A DNA stretch of 64,000 nt, taken from Sweltsa coloradensis (lineage: Eukaryota; Arthropoda; Insecta; Plecoptera; Chloroperlidae). Under the pieces are notes generated by a model. The model was not told where the DNA came from. It did not search any database and saw only the letters and a list, made by a program, of their open reading frames with translations. The DNA lies in contig JAMZAV010000154.1 of the NCBI GenBank assembly GCA_024449915.1, positions 310,001-374,000 of the forward strand. The letters are read 5' to 3'. Shown piece after piece: positions 52,781-64,000 of the stretch. Position 1 is the stretch's first letter, and every line of letters starts with the position of its first letter. The position numbers and the translations under genes were made by a program.

Positions 52781-54740
52781 GTTGTAAAAAACATGTTTCA
52801 ATGTTTTACTGTTAATTATTAGTTAATTAGGCATTAGTACTCAGTACTACGATATTATGTTCCTTATTAACGAATGTTGTCTTGTGATCACAGCCCTAGA
52901 ACAACTTCTTTTGAGACTCAAATGGATGAACTAGAAACACAACATAGGTGTTTAGTCCCCAATATCCTGTGTGTGACCCTTACAGAGCTACGTGGTCGCT
53001 CAGTGATATGTGTCAGAGTCTGTGTGGACGGCAGCCTTGACTCTGGTGTTGACCGTGTTGTAATGTGTGACATCTGAGCCAAGTCTTATTTACTTCCATC
53101 TCAGTGACGTTCACTCCACCAGTGACACCTGTGAATAGCAATGCCGAGAATCGTTGGTATCGTCTCAGTCATAAATACGCTTTTCTTTTTACCTTATTTT
53201 TTAATGTTTTTGTTACTTTTTCTTTTAGTTGAGTAAAATACGTTTAGTTAAAGTATCATACATACAAGATTAAAATTGGTCAAGTTTGATGATGATGGCG
53301 ATAATGATGATGGTGATGATGATGATGATGATGATTTTGTACAGTTATAGTCTAATGACTAGAGATGATGTATGAATGTTATTATTTATTATTATCTACG
53401 AAGAAATCTCGAGTCGCTAAGAGCCTTGCTGAATATAGCATTTATATATTTTTTAAACAAACATTTTAGAGTATTTGGTAGCATATATAAAGGCAATTTT
53501 CAATATTTCAATTGAGAGGGAACCTTGGACCTTTTGAAAAAATGTCACAACTGAAATAAAAATTTTGTGGACTACAATTTAAGAATATTATGATGAACTA
53601 ATACGAAATCATTCAATACTAATTTGTAGCGTTTTCTAAAACATATTTGACTTGCATAGCATCTATAGCACAAGACAATGACTTCCACTAGCATTGAAGG
53701 AGAGTTGAAATAGTAAAAAAATACGATCAACAAATAATAATCACACAAGAAAATATCTCAATCGTAAAACACTTCGAAGATTCCAATTAGTTTTCAGAAA
53801 TAATTTTCTCACATTATATTTGTGTAATTGTTCATTAGTAAATCGACAAAAATTATTAAAATTCGTTATATTGTGTTTATAAGAGTAAAAAACACTCCAC
53901 ATTATTTTACAAATTGTATGATAATAATCACTCCATAATAGAGTTGCACTAATTACGTCCGTGTCTGCGGTGATGCATTTTTATTTGACCATGACTATAA
54001 CTACTTCTTTGAATAAAACAATTTTAATCAGATCATGTAATTAAAAGTGCATTTCATTTTTATGAATGTTATAAAAATTAATTTCATTTTATATACACAA
54101 GATTACCTCGCAAAATAAGTACTGATTTAGTTCTTATGAAGTTATTAAAAATCAAAGAAAAAACTATGAAGTCCGGTTTAAAATACTAATAATTCCAACA
54201 ATTAATATTTCCATGTAATAATGATACAAACTTCGCCGGCACAGACACAGACAGCCTTGAGATCCGGGATGAGACGACCGAGTTCACGACAACCTTCTAA
54301 ATAAGAATAAATCTAGATTTCTTCGCAAGAAGCCCTAATTTATTTGTACTTTCGACGTTTGCAAACCGATACATATTGACTCGGCCTCGTATTAATGTTG
54401 CACAACGTTGAAACAATAAGAATCGCAACGGTCTGCGTCAACAATGGTTTTACCTTGTGATTGTGACCGTATTCTGTGACTTTATGATCCTTTTGTTAAC
54501 CTAATGTTGCGTACATAAGCTTTGTTACTTGCGTGTGCAGCGGCAGGTTCCAAGTATGAAACTGTCATTGCCTCACACCCCTTGTAAAAACTGCTCTTTC
54601 TTATTCAAATATGAATTTAACGCATGAGTGAAGAGACGGGAATAAGATGGTTCAACAGTCAAATAAGTGGAATTGTAAAATTGTATTTCGTTATAAAAAA
54701 AAATACATTTTTGTAGGATGCCCGCTGTACACATCAGATT
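52781..54740. other. no gene recognised; (GAT)n at 53288-53335
   Basis: AT-rich with a GATGATGATG microsatellite. Short open frames only. Confidence 0.5.
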
Positions 54741-54754
54741 TAACCGGTGTGACC

Positions 54755-54966
54755 CCTAGGTACTAACTAGGTTGTTGCGGATAGGACAATTGTGAAGGGA
54801 TGTCCGAGGGCTGTTTAAGAGGAATCAATCCCTTGCATTCGCATTAACGACCGAGGAAAATCTCGCTAAAACCTTCAGTCTGGATTGCCGGTCTCGACGG
54901 GATTTCAACCCGGGACCTCCCGAATCAGAGTCGCGCGCTTAACGCTCGAGCCAACACTGTCGGTAT
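54755..54966 (-). mobile_element. SINE-A copy with full head
   Basis: On the minus strand it starts CCGACAGTGTTGGCTCGAGC with GTTAAGCGCGCGACTCTGAT, box B GGGTTGAAATCCC, then ACCGGCAATCCAGACTGAAG. It ends near TAGTTAGTACC. This is the best preserved head of the family here, apart from one change in box B. Confidence 0.8.
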
Positions 54967-55169
54967 TTCGTTATAGATAGCTGACAGTTCTGTTCACTTT
55001 GGCTAATTATTTTGAGAAGTAATACTAGAACTATTTATTGATCGAAACAAACCCCAGAAAGCTACGCAGTAGTTTGTCTGTAAGGTAATTTGTAAAACCT
55101 ACATTCCCGGGCCCAGACGAGTAAGAGAGGTTAAGTCTACTAAATCTCCTGACTTTTCCAGGTTAAAAC

Positions 55170-55345
55170 AATATTTCTCGATTTGGTTAGTCGGGAAACA
55201 CTCCCTTGGGTGTAATTGTTATTATTTACTACAATTCAGAAATTAAAAAAGTCCGCCCCAACCACCTGGAATGTGGGAAACCCGTGGTTCGAATCCCGGT
55301 TGGGGCGGACTTTTTTACTTCTGAATTGTAGTAAATAATAATTAA
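55170..55345 (+). mobile_element. MITE-F copy with tRNA-arm-like apex
   Basis: TTTCTCGATTTGGTTAGTCG, GGAAACACTCCC, then a long hairpin: TTATTATTTACTACAATTCA, GTCCGCCCCAACC pairs with GGTTGGGGCGGAC, TGAATTGTAGTAAATAATAA. The apex holds CCAC-CTGGAAT-GTGG (four pairs, seven-base loop) and GTGGTTCGAATCCCGG (box B / T-arm-like). No D-arm is present. Confidence 0.75.
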
Positions 55346-55410
55346 AACAATATGTTTTCAAACTGTGCAGGGGAAATAAGAGAAATAATTTTGCTCAGAG
55401 CGTTGTGAGT

Positions 55411-55434
55411 CCGGGAGGGGGAGGGGGGGGGGGG
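55411..55434 (+). repeat. G-rich homopolymer tract
   Basis: GGGAGGGGGAGGGGG-type run. Confidence 0.9.
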
Positions 55435-57100
55435 GTTGTCCCGGAACCATCAGATTTAATTTGATAAGTTTAAAAGATTGTTTGGGAAATTCCAGAAAAA
55501 TTAACATGTCTCCGACTTTTCCAGGATTTTGTTCTAATAATTGGCTCGAAACATCAATTACATGTTTACACTATATTATTGTTCCGCGTTGATTCCCTGA
55601 CCTTCGTAGTCTGTTATCTTTATTTCTCTGAATTAAACTAAAATAACGATCCACGGACTTCGATGCGTCCTCACATGTACAGTGTGACCTTGACTTGAAG
55701 CTTCAGCTTCCGAATATGATTAGGATGAAACATTATTTAAACATGGTCAACATTCAACATGGCCGTCACGTCCACGTGTGCTCAGATGTCGCGAGTTCTT
55801 GAGAGTTTCTTGCCTTGTTTGTGTGTGGCCACGTTGGTAGCTTGCATTTAATGGAAGTGCTCGAATTGAAGCTGACAGTTCAGCGCATGCAATTAAATGT
55901 TATTAGGTTGGTCCAAACACACCTTAATTCTAGTCACATTCCAGAGAAAAACTAAAAAAACACAATTAAACGGCATAAGATAGCAGAATAAAAAGACTTC
56001 GATGCATTTCGAAAAGAAGAACACTAAACACGTGACAAAAATCGCAGTTCATTCCAATCAACCATTTCTCTTGTATAGAACTATTAGTTGTAGCATTTAA
56101 AATTACCAGGACAGCCCCCAAATCACGCTAATTTTTATTTATTTTTTTGACTTCGAAAACATTATTAATCGTTATTTATACAAAGGAAACAGTTCAATCA
56201 TTATCAATTTAACGATAGATTCCCCTTAGCCAAACTCTTTCTAGTATTGATCATTTTCGTTTTATTTTGTAATTGTTTCCTATTCAATTCATTTTTATTC
56301 AGTAAAATTCAATTTTATTTACAAATTTGATGTCACATTTCGATAAAATTATTTTCCTGCGACCTACCTACTGCGGTTCGCACTTTTGAGTTACGCGTTA
56401 TCTGAAAATACTGTCAGGTGATCAGGTTTGAGATTTATTTCTCACTTACATTTTAAAAATCTTACAATTATACGTCCAAGACAGTGGCGTATCCAAGGAG
56501 GACAACCCCCCATCTTTTGCCAAATAAAAGTGTGAAAGTGCACTTATTCGTTTCAATGGAGAACTGTTTTATCGCAAAACTAAAGGCAAAATGTACCATC
56601 TAACCAAAAGAGGATTGAAGAATACAAATTTGGTTATTGCGATGCTTTAAAACGCACAGATTTTTTACCAAAAAGGCATTGTTGAAAATTGAAATAGAAA
56701 ACTTTAAAAACAGGATTTTAGTAGATAAAAAGTTGGTGATGCTTTAAAACGCACAGATTTTCACCAAAATGATCTTGAAAGAGAAATTTTTTCCCCCACT
56801 TAGCCTTCGGTACATCTATAATTAATTGGTTTACCCCCCCCCCCCCCCCCCCCCCCCGCCGCCCTTTATGAATTCCTGGATACCAAACTAATAGTAAACC
56901 AGATTCTGAATGAACACCCTCTACATACATGTTGGAAATAACTAGGAAAACGCTCAAGTCCCGCCGCGTTGATGGATGATCTTTTCTTAAGTTTTTAGTT
57001 TGCTTGGGATATCTTTACTTTTGCAAGTGCTTTGCTTTGCTGCCTATGCATTGTAGGTGATTGTTGTCAAGTTTCTATTGTTACTTGTCAATTGTTATTA
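55435..57100. other. no gene recognised; poly-C at 56835-56857
   Basis: AT-rich sequence. A 23-base C run with a neighbouring CGCCGCC. A duplicated GATGCTTTAAAACGCACAGA occurs at 56640 and 56739. No exon. Confidence 0.5.
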
Positions 57101-57109
57101 TTTACCGTA

Positions 57110-57690
57110 AAAAACTTATATTAAAAGCTTTATTTCTATGAATTCTGGCTTACTTTTTCAATTTTTTCTTTCAGAAAGCAATACATCACCATTACCTTAA
57201 TGTCGATGTAAAATATGAACGTTGTAGTCCCACCCGTTTGGTCATAATCGGCCCAAATGGCCCGAAAATATCGCACTTAACCGTAAAAAACTTTTATTAA
57301 AAGCTTTAATTCTATAGATTCTGGCTAATTTTTCCAACTTTTTCTTTCAAAAGGTACTACATCACCATAACCTTAATGTCAATGTATAATAATATGAACG
57401 TAGTAGCCCTACCCGTTTGGTCAGAATCGGCCCAAATGACACGAAAATATCGCACTAAAAATCGAAAAAAATCGTAAAAGTACGATATTCATGAGGAATA
57501 TTTCTTCGATTGTACCCAAAAACAATACATCTCTAAGTTCAGAGATTTCGAAGGTCCCCTCCAATTTTCATCAAGATTGGATATGCCGTTTGCCCGGTAG
57601 AAAGCAAACAAAGAGACAAAAAAAAAAAAAACACCAGAGCTAAATTTTTTGGGGGTCAGTGAAATTGAAGTCTTCGCTTCGCTCATCCAA
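57110..57690 (-). mobile_element. MITE-B copy 3 with internal tandem duplication
   Basis: The right end CTTCGCTTCGCTCATCCAA (to 57690) is the reversed family terminus. Two direct copies of about 175 bp (CCGTAAAAAACTTATATTAA … and CCGTAAAAAACTTTTATTAA …, each ending ACGAAAATATCGCACT or close to it) fill the left part. The other terminus was not located. Confidence 0.6.
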
Positions 57691-58615
57691 CAACAAATTT
57701 ACCACATACTGTTGTTGATTTCCATAAGATCTTGTTAGATATAAGAACGCATCCCTAAAAACTAGCCTATTCCAGCGCCTTCTATGGAAACGTACCCAAC
57801 AATCAAGCGCGCTACCTTGAAGGCTTGAAAGTGCATGCGACCTAGTAACATATAGTTTCAGCACGACATGGATGCAACACGTTTAATAGTGCATTGCACA
57901 CAGAGTACCGAGAAACAGAAACTATTAACAACATTGTTGCGTAATGTAATCGTATTTGACTTGATTGGTCGTGATTTAAACACACACATTGAAATATCGT
58001 TGTCCTCCTTTGTAAACGTTGTCCTCCTTTGTTAATTTTTTTTTAACTGAATAGGATAGACGTTAAATAAATAAAATAAATAAATAACATAGTTTAACCT
58101 CTCAAGTACAGTACTTAGTACTTGGCTTTCAATTCAAGTGCAGTTCCTCCGTACTTTTACAGCAACCTGCAGGGAAATCATATATCTGTTGAAGTTTCAC
58201 CCTCGGATACTAAACTAAATGCTAAGATACAAAGAATTATTGAGAAAAGATCAGACTACTTGTCCACATTGAAAATATACAAATAATTATTTCACTGTAT
58301 TTATTTCAGATTAGGACAAGTATTTTTTAGAGGGAATAGAAAAAAGAAAAGAGTATCTTCTAAATCTGAAGAAATTCGAAGTGAGGTGAAATTATTATTA
58401 TTATTTTTAATTTATTCTATAACTACAAATTAAATATTTGAGTTAAACAATATTAATATCGTATTTTATCTTTTAGGGAAATAAAGTAAACAATAGAAAA
58501 TAGTAACATTGATATATGGTAAAAAAAAATACAGATAAGTCCCAGGATGTAGAGAATATTTATCCGGTAAGAAAATAGTGCGTTAACGACACGCAAAATT
58601 GAATTATACAACACT

Positions 58616-58650
<35 letters not shown>

Positions 58651-59335
58651 ACAACAAGATCCTAGATTTGATTATACCGGTCCTATTAACAACAAGATCC
58701 TAGACTTGATAGCTAATAACGAAGATGCTCTGCTAGTTAGGGTACTATTTGTGTGCGAGCGTAATTCCTGTGTTGTTAAAGGGGAGGGTGTAATATTAAG
58801 CTCTAAATTAATAACCTAAACAATTATTAGATATTTATTTCAAGGTTAAGCAATGTACGGACATTCTTTAGCCCACGCACCGAAACGAAAAGTGGTTGAT
58901 ATTAAAAATCAATTAAATCTCTATGGGAAAAAAACGAGCAATTCAAAATAAATACCTATAAAACAAACCTGTCTGAAATATAGGTTCGAAACGAAACTAA
59001 AAACAAGTCCAGTTATAGCTTCGTACAGAATTTGTCATAGCTTTACTGCTAATTATTCAAAATTACTTGAACAGGGCTTTCATTTAAATCTTATATGAAA
59101 GTTCTACTACGATTTCGAGAAACTGGGTATTCCAAGTTGCAAATCGACGGCCATCTTGGATTCGAAGCTTGAAAATGAGTCTAATCACCGAACCGACTTC
59201 AGAAACGAATTCCGCGACCCCCAAAACGATAAAAACCATATACTTCGCGATACTTGAGGCTTAACCATTGCAAAGATCAGACGTGGTCAGACGTGGCAAA
59301 TGGCAGCCATAATGGATTTTGGTCTCTGGCGGAGT
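57691..59335. other. no gene recognised; SINE tail and poly-A
   Basis: GAATAGGATAGACGTTAAAT with (AAAT)n at 58050-58085 is a SINE 3' end. A run of 29 or so A is at 58619-58648. Nothing else named. Confidence 0.5.
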
Positions 59336-59343
59336 ATGCGCAC

Positions 59344-59400
59344 AACTGCCTCCTAGATGTTCGTCGTGGTTCAGCCACGACGAACATCTAGGAGGCAGTG
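59344..59400. mobile_element. MITE-H copy 2: 57-bp hAT-type hairpin with perfect 8-bp TSD
   Basis: ACTGCCTCCTAGATGTTCGT, CGTGG (59345-59369) pairs perfectly over 25 bases with 59375-59399, with a five-base loop TTCAG. The flanks ATGCGCAC (59336-59343) and ATGCGCAC (59401-59408) are identical, the 8-bp duplication of hAT elements. Confidence 0.85.
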
Positions 59401-59408
59401 ATGCGCAC

Positions 59409-61007
59409 ACTTTCGCGAGGGGCATGGGGGCTAAATTTTTTATATAACCTTCTTAGAGGACAAATCCGTTGAGAAATTGTCTCAAAAGTCACAAAAGTGT
59501 CGAAAATGACCCTACTAGAACGAGTATTTTTATAGGGAACTACCTCGGATGATAAATAAATCTTCAGGGTGTCAAGGTTGAGCTGAGTCCTCAACACGAA
59601 GACAGATCCCTTGACCGCAGAGTGGGCAGAATGTGTTGTTATCACACACTGGTCACAGTTAGGTCAGAACATTGACCTGTGTGATAACTAATACTGTAGA
59701 CTTCCTAATTATTTTGTTTTATATTAAAGGGGCATTTAACCGCTAAACTCAAAAAATATATTTCATTCAGGCTAACAAGTAATGAATTAAGCAATTAACA
59801 GAAAAAAATATTGGGGCCACCATGACCTCCCAAAAAATTGTCAAACATGACATTTTTCGAGCTAGGTCCCATCGGCAAAAATCTCCCATAAGAAATAACA
59901 TGGGGACGATCTTTATGCCCCGTGACCTTGGAGGATTTTGATCCAAAAAATATTGGCCATTATTGACGTACTCGACAGCCTTTTCTGTAAATTCTTTATA
60001 TTTTGTTTTGTAATTTGGTTGGGCAAGTAGTTCGGTCAAAATATGCTGATTACCAAGATGGGGTGTGATTTTGGAATGCATATTTTTGCGTGTTTGAGGG
60101 AATAATTGGGCACAGTTACAAGACACAGATGTTATAAAGGGGAATTTTAGATTGGTACTATGCTCTAGTATCTATGTGGACCAAAAAAGAAGCAGGTTAA
60201 AGCCGATTTAGGAAATTTTCCAAAACACCAATTTTCGTCAATTTCTGGATCAAAAAAATTCAAAAATTCTTGTTGAATCACAGTTACAAGATATAATTTT
60301 TTAAACCGTCATTTAAGTGTAGTATTTTGCTAAAGATCACGTGGTTAAAAATAATTTTGGGGGTTTTTAGCCCCTTTAAGAGGCAGTAGATTTATATGCA
60401 TTAACGATTAAGCGATTTAATAATTATTTTTAAAGGACGGACCTAATTTTCTAACGTTTCACGTAGTCCATTGTTATCGCTTATTAGTATATTTTATTAA
60501 TAATTATTGCTGTTTAAATAAAAAGTGTTTTTTGTTTATGCGAAATATTGACATATTCTCTCAGTTACTAAGAAAAAATAACTTTTAACTCAAAATCGAA
60601 ACTAGGTCAAAAAGGCGAAAACAAAAGGTTCTGGATGTTCAGTTGAGGATGTCACGTCAAGTATCTATCCTTGCATCAATCTGATCTTTCAACGATATTG
60701 TTAGTTTTATTATAATTGTTATAGTAGGTTATATGTATTATGTTATTATGTATATTATGTTATTACTCTTTACAAATTAGGCATTGTTAAATTTAAGGTG
60801 TTCGAAATTTTGAACAGTTTTCACGAACGTGGATATGTAAGGCTTTAAGTAACACTTCTAAAATTGGTTTGTAACCATTTAAAAAAAGTTGTTTTCCACG
60901 TGTTTTTTTTAAGTACAAAATTGACTGTATTAGAATTTTGTGTGGATGATTGAGACAAAAGTTTGAAAATCTACGGCTGTAGAGCTGTCCATGTATTTCA
61001 TTTCATT
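59409..61007. other. no gene recognised
   Basis: A 119-codon open frame on the minus strand (59767-60126) has no motif I recognise and no splice or repeat support. It could be a chance frame or a decayed element. Left uncalled. Confidence 0.5.
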
Positions 61008-61350
61008 TCATTTATTCATCCACAATCTTACAATCATAATAATATCAAAAAATTATTACAAAAACAAAATTATAGTGGAACCTATATTTAAAGGTCAATT
61101 TAACATCAATAAATAAATTAAACAATCTTCAAAACAATACAAAGCAACTAAAACAGTAACAAATAAACAAGCTTCTTACACGTATAAATAAATAATTGTA
61201 TTACTAAGTGGTTATGAATAAAAACTTATCCATTAAATATTCATTAATACTATAGTAGGCTTTAGCGATAAGAAATGATTTTAAGCTATATTTTAAGGAA
61301 CGTAAATCTGTGACATCTTTTATAGAAGTTGGTAATTTATTATACAGCAT
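61008..61350 (-). mobile_element. LINE 3' end with RT C-terminal codons
   Basis: On the minus strand the frame from 61350 to the TAG at 61204-61206 reads LYNKLPTSIKDVTDLRSLKY, then SLKSFLIAKAYYSINEYLMD. This is the usual 'NxLP…I…L..FK..LK..L…YSI-EY' end of Jockey/CR1-type elements. The 3' UTR follows, with a terminal ATGAA-type repeat (61009-61015, TTTCATTTCATTTCATTT on plus). Only the last 49 codons remain. Confidence 0.7.
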
Positions 61351-61449
61351 GCTTTATTGACAACTATGTAAAGTTTCATATACGTCGGATGCTTCTTGGC
61401 CGAGCGAATAGCTATTTGCCAACTTCCAAAAGTTAATAATAAGATCATA

Positions 61450-61560
61450 AACCGGCGGTAGACACATTGTGTTAAGGGGCGGGGCCTTGCTCTACTCTTG
61501 CCCCAACAATGTGTATGTATTATGTAATTCAGATATATTTAAAGTAAACAATAAAGTGAC
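61450..61560 (+). mobile_element. 3' UTR fragment of LINE-3 family
   Basis: GGGGCCTTGCTCTACTCTTG and AACAATGTGTATGTATTATG match 11975-12040, the 3' UTR of the LINE at 10808-12102. Confidence 0.6.
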
Positions 61561-61954
61561 AGCCAGCCTCGAGCGGGTCAGCGTTATGTTGACACGCGCG
61601 AGACGAGTGTTGACTGTTGAGCACTGGTCAACAACACTCGAGTGGAGTCACAGATTGTAGAACTAGATTCAAGGTCGCGATGACTGGACAGAAACACGTG
61701 GTTTGTTTACACTGTGTTGTGATCTGAAGATCAAGAGTCATTGCACTCGCGTGTTTCCATTCAATGAAAACAGATTGTTAATGGAAAGAGCGAATTAATG
61801 TTATCAGTTATCACTAAGAATTGTTATCGTGTCCAGCTTGATTGATCGGTGTCATTAACCGCGCGTCGATGGCGTCGACGCCTATAGGGTTGGCTTGGTC
61901 CGCTATAAAAATAAAAGCACCACACTGAAGAAATCACTCACAATCAAAAGATTC

Positions 61955-62125
61955 CTCAGTTTCATTAATCGGGAATCACTCGTGAAATTACTAAATGTTT
62001 CCCTATACTGGGTTCCACCCGTTTAGACCTATAATGCAGCAACAATTTCAAAAGTTAAAAGGTGGTATACCAGGGTTCGAACCCAGTTGGGATATATTTT
62101 AGTTTCTGAATTGTACTACAAGTAT
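61955..62125 (+). mobile_element. MITE-F copy, diverged
   Basis: TCAGTTTCATTAATCGGGAA, TCACTCGTGAAATTACTAAA, then a box B-like CCAGGGTTCGAACCCAGTTG and TTTCTGAATTGTACTAC. Same order as the copy at 55170, with part of the hairpin decayed. Confidence 0.6.
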
Positions 62126-64000
62126 ACCTACTTTGAAGAAGTGTGTTTTGAAATGAACAAGTGAAAAGTTTTAATAACAAAGTTAGTCAGTCATATGATT
62201 TTTTTTGTAAACTATATTATTTAATTATACAAGCACGTTACCAGAGTACCCTAACGAGTCATAATAAAGTCAATAACCTGAAAACTTTTTTGTATTAAAG
62301 ATACTCTTTGAAAAACTTTCGGGTAAGAAAGATTTCATATTTTCATCCAATTATATTAATGGGAGTAAACAAACTATGAACGATTATATTTTGAAAAGTT
62401 ATGGTGTGTGTTTTTCCGGGAAGCATTTTCATATTAACATATTTTTTTTCAGAATTTTATAAAAATAATGTTTTCTCACAAAGTTCAATTCAAAAAAAGT
62501 AAAACTTGGTAAAGTTCCAGATTAAAAAACAGTTATGAAAAACGCTTTTGTTAGTGTTGAATTAAGAGGGAATAGGCCTTAAAAGCTGTGCGCTCGGTCA
62601 TGAAGCATCCGATGTGTATGAAACATTAACATGGTTGTCAAGGAAGCCAACATGGACAGCCCTACACTCGTAGATTATAAACATTGTTTGTTTGTCAGCC
62701 AGAAACAATTCACGAAAATTGTAAATTTCACTTTGTAAGAAAATCCAAAGTTGTAAAAATCAATAAATTTTTGTATCGTTTATATAAAAATATTTTTCAA
62801 AAAGTGCCAATCTAGAGCCCAACAGTTCCACTTCCTTGACATTTTGCGAAATTTCAAACAATGATGCAAATCAGCCGACCGAACAGAGATGTGCTAAAAC
62901 CGCATGTCCTATGTCCTCTTAAAGTGGCCAATAACCTGTACTTTTTAAAACATTCCTATAACGACGCCTTTGTCGGTTTTGCTTTGTACGATTTAAAAAT
63001 TTGGAAAAAAACATTACTTATCACATTTGTTTACAAGAATCAGCAACAACTAATTACTTAGCTTCTGATAAAACAAGAAACTGACCAGAGACATAGCATT
63101 GAACTGTAGGCTACAGAACGTTGCTTCTGTTGTTATCAGCTATGAACTTGACCTGAGGGGTCAGAACTTTGCCTTCGCCTTGTAATCGTTAGATAGAGAC
63201 ACGTTTTTAAAACATTTATATTTAGAATATTCAGCATTAATTTTTTTTATATAACCATTTTGTAGCATCTATTATTTCCTTTCTTCCAAAACCCTAAACG
63301 TATAGAATGTTTCTTACACTTCTAATGGTTAATGAGGAATATAGGAACACTCAGTTCAATATAGCCACACAACATTTTAGAATACATTGCTAAACGAGTT
63401 TTTTTTAAGGTATGAAAAAAGAATATTTTTAGCAAAATTTGCATTTTCTAGCATTTTACTAAATATAATTTCACCTAGTTAGCATCAAAAACCTAAAACG
63501 CTAAAAAAAACGTATCTCTAATCAGAGACTAATAATACACAGCACTAATTGACTAGTCTGTAATTTCTTGGGTTGTTTTCGTTAAGATTTAAATTTAGAT
63601 TATAATAAAGAATTAGTTTAACGAAAAGAGCAAATGAAAGGAATTAATTTTAATACTTTATAGCAAAAAGTTAATCTTTAATGATGTGAGGACGTTTTGA
63701 TCAATTAGGGACATGGGATATAAATGTGGTCAAGGAAAAACGACAAGACAGACAGGAATCTCTGCACGAGTTAGGATTAGAACAATTATTATTTATTTTC
63801 TCGGCCATGCGCGACTGGTTTATAAATACCCTCTTTTTATACATCTCTTCTGCGTGGTTTTCCCCGACCGTACGGTAACATCAGGTATTATTATTATTAA
63901 CAATCCTATCAAGTAAAAAGTCTGTCCTGGTCCAGAAGATAACTCAAACCACCATTAGAAATAAAATATTCCTTTGTGGTCTTCTCATGTTTATTCTATC
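62126..64000. other. no gene recognised
   Basis: AT-rich sequence with short open frames only and no repeat family that I can name. Confidence 0.5.

Noticed and set aside
59344..59400. Perfect hairpin as a microRNA gene
   Set aside because: The 8-bp target duplication and a second copy at 28414 identify it as a transposon. Small RNA production is still possible.
59767..60126. 119-codon minus-strand open frame
   Set aside because: No recognisable motif, no context and ordinary AT-rich composition. A chance frame or decayed element is more likely.

Overview
This window looks like nuclear DNA from a repeat-rich invertebrate genome, most likely an insect. It has split coding exons with consensus splice sites, tRNA-derived SINEs, 5'-truncated LINEs, a Penelope-like element, many palindromic MITEs and long minisatellites. 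Most long open frames come from low-complexity or repeat DNA. The species cannot be named from the sequence.

The only cellular protein gene I can support is a CD36 / scavenger receptor class B gene on the + strand. Its exons are at 601-711, 1067-1185, 15621-15743, 16379-16506 and about 17091-17150. They encode consecutive parts of the CD36 ectodomain, and the phases agree at the junctions that can be checked. The N-terminal exons lie outside the window. A small candidate last exon at 25178-25276 may or may not belong to this gene. The exon at 15621 is preceded by about 33 degenerate tandem copies of its own 5' part plus the splice acceptor (12190-15620). The 105-bp unit is open in frame (35 codons).

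The most interesting content is in the 11-kb intron between 1185 and 12232. Five tandem copies of a short structured RNA gene lie at about 3841, 5201, 6412, 7586 and 8828. Each has TATATAAGG exactly 31 bp upstream of the predicted 5' end, a conserved element farther upstream, and an oligo-T terminator. The predicted RNAs are 140-162 nt. Their 5' and 3' ends pair, and the lower stem and internal loop resemble Y RNA (GGUCCG on the 5' side, UUGAC on the 3' side in copies 1-3). Substitutions between copies keep the helices paired. I read this as a Y-RNA-like, Pol III type 3 gene cluster nested in a CD36-family intron on the same strand. Three of the repeat units carry the same SINE at the same place, and the fourth spacer carries a MITE instead.

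From 18.3 kb to 64 kb I see almost only mobile and repeated DNA. There are eight palindromic 'GGGAGGCATTCAA' MITEs, three tRNA-derived SINE families (A, B, C) that share modules, and two hAT-type MITEs of only 57-66 bp with 8-bp target duplications. There is also a 488-bp hAT-like element, a Penelope-like GIY-YIG fragment between inverted repeats with a hammerhead-like core, and minisatellites of 31, 32, 37, 41 and 63 bp. Base-level quality appears poor at 12.2-17.8 kb and 38.8-40.2 kb (homopolymer-type errors), so exact exon and repeat sequences there should be treated with caution.
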